Part shown: positions 47,546 to 64,000 of the stretch, piece after piece
How positions within the stretch are numbered: position 1 is the first letter of the stretch
Layout: each line of letters begins with the position of its first letter
NCBI GenBank assembly: GCA_009746045.1
Contig: RPFO01000637.1
Coordinates: 42,501-106,500, forward strand
Direction of reading: 5' to 3'
DNA from: Mesostigma viride
Lineage: Eukaryota; Streptophyta; Mesostigmatophyceae; Mesostigmatales; Mesostigmataceae
DNA: 64,000 nt
Notes under the pieces: model-generated
The model's input: the letters and a program-made list of their open reading frames with translations, nothing else
What the model was told of the DNA's origin: nothing
Database searches by the model: none
Translations under genes and position numbers: made by a program

Positions 47546-48146
47546 AGACCACCGGCCCCCAAGCCTGCAAATCGCTCTCCTGCAACCTGGTGAGTTTCCC
47601 GCCATCCTGATCTTCGTCGACTTCATCAAGGCTTTTGATTCTGTCCTCTGGGACGCTCTATGGGTTGTACTTGCTCGCGCTCGCGTCCCCACTCCCCTGA
47701 TTACCGTCATCCGCAGGCTGTATGAGGGGTCGACCACTTCGGTGCGCACTCAACACGGCATTACCCCGCCAGGCCCACTGCAGACCGGCGTCTGGCAGGG
47801 TTGCGTCCTGTCGCCGTACCTGTTTATTATTGTAGTGGATTATGTTATGCGCCAGGCACATGCTCGCTTTGCTAGCATTGCAGGCCGTGCCCCTGGCCTA
47901 GAGATCACGAACGAACTTGGAGAAGGGGGGCCGACTAACAAGCAGAATTTACTAGCTGACCTCATCTATGCCGACGACATCACGCTCATCGAGAAACCGG
48001 AGTCTGCCCAACTTTGGCTGGACTGCCTGGCGCTCGAGGCTCGGGCGGTTGGTCTAGAAATCAGCCCCAAAACGGAGGCCCTGGCCCTCGGCATGGCAGG
48101 GCCCCCACCCACACTCCGCCTCTTAGCCGATGCCGAGGTCAACTAA
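47526..48146 (+). pseudogene. LINE reverse-transcriptase domain fragment
   Basis: A 206-codon frame carries the RT core: FVDFIKAFDSV (first catalytic Asp), GVWQGCVLSPYLF and YADDITLI (YADD box). It lacks the N-terminal fingers and stops where the C-terminal segment continues in another frame, so it is a broken copy. The motif spacing is that of non-LTR elements. Confidence 0.88.
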
Positions 48147-48880
48147 CCTCCTTCAGGCCGCTTCAAGCTGCTTGGCAGTTGGCTTCCCGACTGCGAGGAC
48201 GTACGACATGACGACACGGATCGGCATGGCGTGGGCGCACCTCCATGACCACCGCCGCTGGTGGAGCAACCCCGCCCTACCCCGGATCGTCAAGCGTGAC
48301 CTCTTCAAGGTCGTCATTCTGACGATCCTGACCTACGGCGCCGAGACCTGGACACTGACGCAGGAGCTGGAGCAACGACTCGACGGCAACGTCACCAAGA
48401 TGCTGCCCAAGGCCCTTAACATCCCCTTTGGTTTGCACCTTAGTAATGAGGATTTGTACGCGGCGCTGATTTGCCCTATGTTTCCCACATTATTAGGCAC
48501 AGGCGCCTGGGCCTAGCCGGGCACCTGGCCCGCACAGATCAGGTAGATACATCAGATAGACTAGCTGGCACCAAGCCCGCCCAGCCTGGGCGCTATGTCC
48601 TCACCTGGCGTGCCCCCGGCCGCGCGCGGCAGGGCCGCCACCCGTGGACTTTTCGTGATAGACTCGGCATGGACATGTGCTACACTAGACGTGACGGGAT
48701 CACACCCGGGCAGCCTCCTGGTTTGTCTGTAATATGGAGGCAGATGGTGCGCAAGGATAGATGGCAAGTAGTGATGAAGGAGACCACCCCCAAGCCTGTG
48801 TGGGCTCCGCGTGTGACCAAGTATGGCATTCATAGCGATTCGGGCCGCGGTGCCCACACCCCTGTAACTAGGACCTAGAT
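48075..48880 (+). pseudogene. Second copy of LINE ORF2 C-terminal segment
   Basis: Continues the RT fragment through TRIGMAWAHLHDHRRWWS, ILTYGAETWTLTQ, LGLAGHLARTDQVDTSD and QPGRYVLTWRAPGRARQGRH to a stop near the 3' UTR. Frameshifts near 48145 and 48500 break it. Confidence 0.8.
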
Positions 48881-48889
48881 AGCTTACAC

Positions 48890-49394
48890 CATCCATTCCA
48901 TCCCATGTTCCCCTCCCACTGAGGACTTATGCTCACGTGACGCAGTCACGTGTCTATTAATTAATTAATCCATTCCATCCCATGTTCCCCTCCCACTGAG
49001 GACTTATGCTCACGTGACGCCGTCACGTGTCTATTAATTAATTAATTAATGGTACGCAAGGATAGATGGCAAGTAGTGATGAAGGAGACCACCCCCAAGT
49101 CTGTGGGGGCTCCGCGTGTGACCGCGTATGGCATTCATAGCGCGATTCGGGCCGCGGTGCCCACACGGTCCCTGTAACTAGGACCTAGATAGCTTACACC
49201 ATCCATTCCATCCCATGTTCCCCTCCCACTGAGGACTTATGCTCACGTGACGCAGTCACGTGTCTATTAATTAAGTAATTAATCCATTCCATCTCATATG
49301 ATCCCCTCCCACTGAGGACTTATGCTCACGTGACGCAGTCACGTGTCTAATAATTAAATAATTAATTAATTAATTAATTAATTAATTAATTAAT
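48890..49394 (+). repeat. Four copies of a LINE 3' end with (TTAA)n tails
   Basis: CCATTCCATC(C/T)CAT, CCCTCCCACTGAGGACTTATG and a perfect hairpin recur, each closed by a TTAATTAA run (48956, 49033, 49266 and 49352 onward). One copy also carries a short piece of the ORF2 end. Confidence 0.92.
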
Positions 49395-49743
49395 GCAGAC
49401 AGCTACGTGGTTTGCCTCGCTGTTATTAAATCCTTGTACATTGTCTCACTTACTAGATTCTAGCCTATGTGACGTGCATGAGGGACTTCTGATGTCATGC
49501 CTAACACGGGAAATCTCACTTTGTATACCCCCCCCCCCCCCCCAGCGGTCTTGCTGGGCACCCCTCAGTGACCAAGTTTTCGCGCACATTTCCTTCGATT
49601 GTTGAAAAGGCATAATTTCACTGCCACTTCGTTTATTAAAATTTCTTGACTCTGTAAGAGACTGCCCGCTTTTGTTTGCAAACCCCATGTCTGCATGGGG
49701 AACCGTAAGTTATTGTTTTGAGCTGACCACGCCCGCCTTGGGT

Positions 49744-61980
<12,237 letters not shown>

Positions 61981-62267
61981 CTGGATGCGTTTGCGCACAG
62001 GATGCATTTGCAATGTGACGTATTCATACAAAAACAAAACATGCTCAAGGGCACGCGGTGGTGAGTTGCGCTGGCGCATCGTGCGCACTAGGGAAGTGCT
62101 TTGCCAATGAGGGAAGGTACAGGTGATTGCGGATGATGATGGGTTGGCGAGCCCAAGGACTTGTGGTGACGAGTCAAGGTGCTGAACAGTGCCTCCCTCG
62201 CCCCATCCCCATCTGATAGATTTTGCAGTGCCTCACCCATCCCATCCTCATCTAACGGATTTGCCAA

Positions 62268-64000
62268 CGCGACAAACTTGGAACCCACCACGCGGCAAAC
62301 CTGGAACCCACCACGCGACAAACTTGGAACCCACCACGCGACAAACTTGGAACCCACCACGCGACAAACTTGGAACCCACCACGCGGCAAACTTGGAACC
62401 CACCACGCGACAAACTTGGAACCCACCACGCGACAAACGTGGAACCCACCACGCGACAAACCTGGAACCCACCACGCGACAAACTTGGAACCCACCACGC
62501 GACAAACTTGGAACCCACCACGCGACAAACGTGGAACCCACCACGCGACAAACTTGGAACCCACCACGCGACAAACTTGGAACCCACCACGCGACAAACC
62601 TGGAACCCACCACGCGACAAACTTGGAACCCACCACGCGACAAACTTGGAACCCACCACGCGACAAACTTGGAACCCACCACGCGACAAACGTGGAACCC
62701 ACCACGCGACAAACCCACCACGCGACAAACTTGGAACCCACCACGCGACAAACTTGGAACCCACCACGCGACAAACTTGGAACCCACCACGCGACAAACT
62801 TGGAACCCACCACGCGACAAACTTGGAACCCACCACGCGACAAACTTGGAACCCACCACGCGACAAACCTGGAACCCACCACGCGGCAAACTTGGAACCC
62901 ACCACGCGACAAACTTGGAACCCACCACGCGACAAACTTGGAACCCACCACGCGACAAACCTGGAACCCACCACGCGACAAACTTGGAACCCACCACGCG
63001 ACAAACTTGGAACCCACCACGCGACAAACTTGGAACCCACCACGCGACAAACCTGGAACCCACCACGCGGCAAACTTGGAACCCACCACGCGACAAACTT
63101 GGAACCCACCACGCGACAAACCTGGAACCCACCACGCGACAAACCTGGAACCCACCACGCGACAAACTTGGAACCCACCACGCGACAAACTTGGAACCCA
63201 CCACGCGACAAACTTGGAACCCACCACGCGACAAACTTGGAACCCACCACGCGACAAACCTGGAACCCACCACGCGACAAACTTGGAACCCACCACGCGA
63301 CAAACTTGGAACCCACCACGCGACAAACTTGGAACCCACCACGCGACAAACCTGGAACCCACCACGCGACAAACTTGGAACCCACCACGCGACAAACTTG
63401 GAACCCACCACGCGACAAACGTGGAACCCACCACGCGACAAACTTGGAACCCACCACGCGACAAACTTGGAACCCACCACGCGACAAACCTGGAACCCAC
63501 CACGCGACAAACCTGGAACCCACCACGCGACAAACTTGGAACCCACCACGCGACAAACTTGGAACCCACCACGCGACAAACTTGGAACCCACCACGCGAC
63601 AAACCTGGAACCCACCACGCGACAAACTTGGAACCCACCACGCGACAAACTTGGAACCCACCACGCGACAAACTTGGAACCCACCACGCGACAAACGTGG
63701 AACCCACCACGCGACAAACTTGGAACCCACCACGCGACAAACCTGGAACCCACCACGCGACAAACTTGGAACCCACCACGCGACAAACCTGGAACCCACC
63801 ACGCGACAAACTTGGAACCCACCACGCGACACACCTGGAACCCACCACGCGACAAACGTGGAACCCACCACGCGACAAACTTGGAACCCACCACGCGACA
63901 AACGTGGAACCCACCACGCGACAAACTTGGAACCCACCACGCGACAAACCTGGAACCCACCACGCGACAAACCTGGAACCCACCACGCGACAAACTTGGA
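62268..64000. repeat. 23-bp satellite, about 75 copies, running off the right edge
   Basis: Unit GCGACAAACTTGGAACCCAC plus CAC, with CTTGG/CCTGG/CGTGG variants and occasional GCGGCAAAC. It lies upstream of the first visible PAA exon and is presumably intronic. A 23-bp unit rotates frames, so three minus-strand ORFs of 570-630 codons encode the same repetitive peptide; none is a gene. Confidence 0.97.

Larger units (their letters stand above)
46380..49394 (+). mobile_element. Rearranged LINE (endonuclease/reverse transcriptase) with repeated 3' ends
   Basis: An endonuclease-like start (TYNVRTL, then in another frame LVHYCRLHGIDVLGVQEHR) lies at 46470-46590. Another element's 3' end (46640-46700) interrupts. 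A C-terminal segment (46845-47545) is followed by a reverse-transcriptase part and a second, nearly identical C-terminal segment (48075-48790). The element ends with four 3'-UTR copies (48890-49394), each with hairpin CACGTGAC-GC(A/C)-GTCACGTG and a (TTAA)n tail. Confidence 0.85.

Noticed and set aside
62088-63993. Three minus-strand ORFs of 570-630 codons with repeated FQVCRVVGSKFVAWWVP
   Set aside because: They are frame-rotated readings of the 23-bp satellite; all three frames give the same peptide and there is no independent coding signal.

Overview
The window is nuclear DNA from a eukaryote, most likely a green alga of the chlorophyte lineage. All four host genes are split into short exons by GT-AG introns, and their products are plant/green-lineage types: a class III alcohol dehydrogenase (GSNO reductase), a PTB-family RNA-binding protein, a three-FKBP-domain plus TPR immunophilin of the ROF/FKBP62 kind, and a PAA-type (chloroplast) copper ATPase. 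I found no rRNA, tRNA, CRISPR or bacterial operon structure. The species cannot be named from the sequence alone.

Layout. Positions 2859-11036 (minus) hold seven exons (first 256 residues) of the class III ADH gene; its last exons lie beyond the left edge, past a 61-bp satellite at 1-2347. A 958-bp divergent intergenic region separates it from the PTB gene (11995-28452, plus, ten exons, 723 aa), whose intron 8 carries a 4.6-kb 71-bp satellite. Positions 28500-35440 are a nest of non-LTR retrotransposon pieces, including two ORF1-only elements and three-level nested insertions with readable target-site duplications. The FKBP gene follows (37319-45605, plus, eleven exons, 607 aa). Positions 46380-49394 hold a rearranged LINE with reverse-transcriptase coding sequence and four copies of its 3' end. 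The PAA-type copper ATPase (49744 to beyond the right edge, minus; eleven exons, 737 aa in the window) runs into a 23-bp satellite at 62268-64000.

The exon models were built by hand from conserved protein blocks. They are mutually consistent: every intron is GT-AG, the phases match at every junction, and the summed coding lengths of the two complete genes divide by three.

The most striking feature is in the introns. In all four genes the long introns contain degenerate, often tandem, copies of the neighbouring exon edge together with its splice site ('junction echoes'). At least fifteen exon edges are echoed, on both donor and acceptor sides. Many intronic minisatellites here therefore seem to have been seeded by duplications across exon-intron borders, leaving rows of decoy splice sites. 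Most long ORFs in the window, some above 1,500 codons, are artefacts of satellites whose unit lengths rotate the reading frame and lack stop codons; they are not genes.
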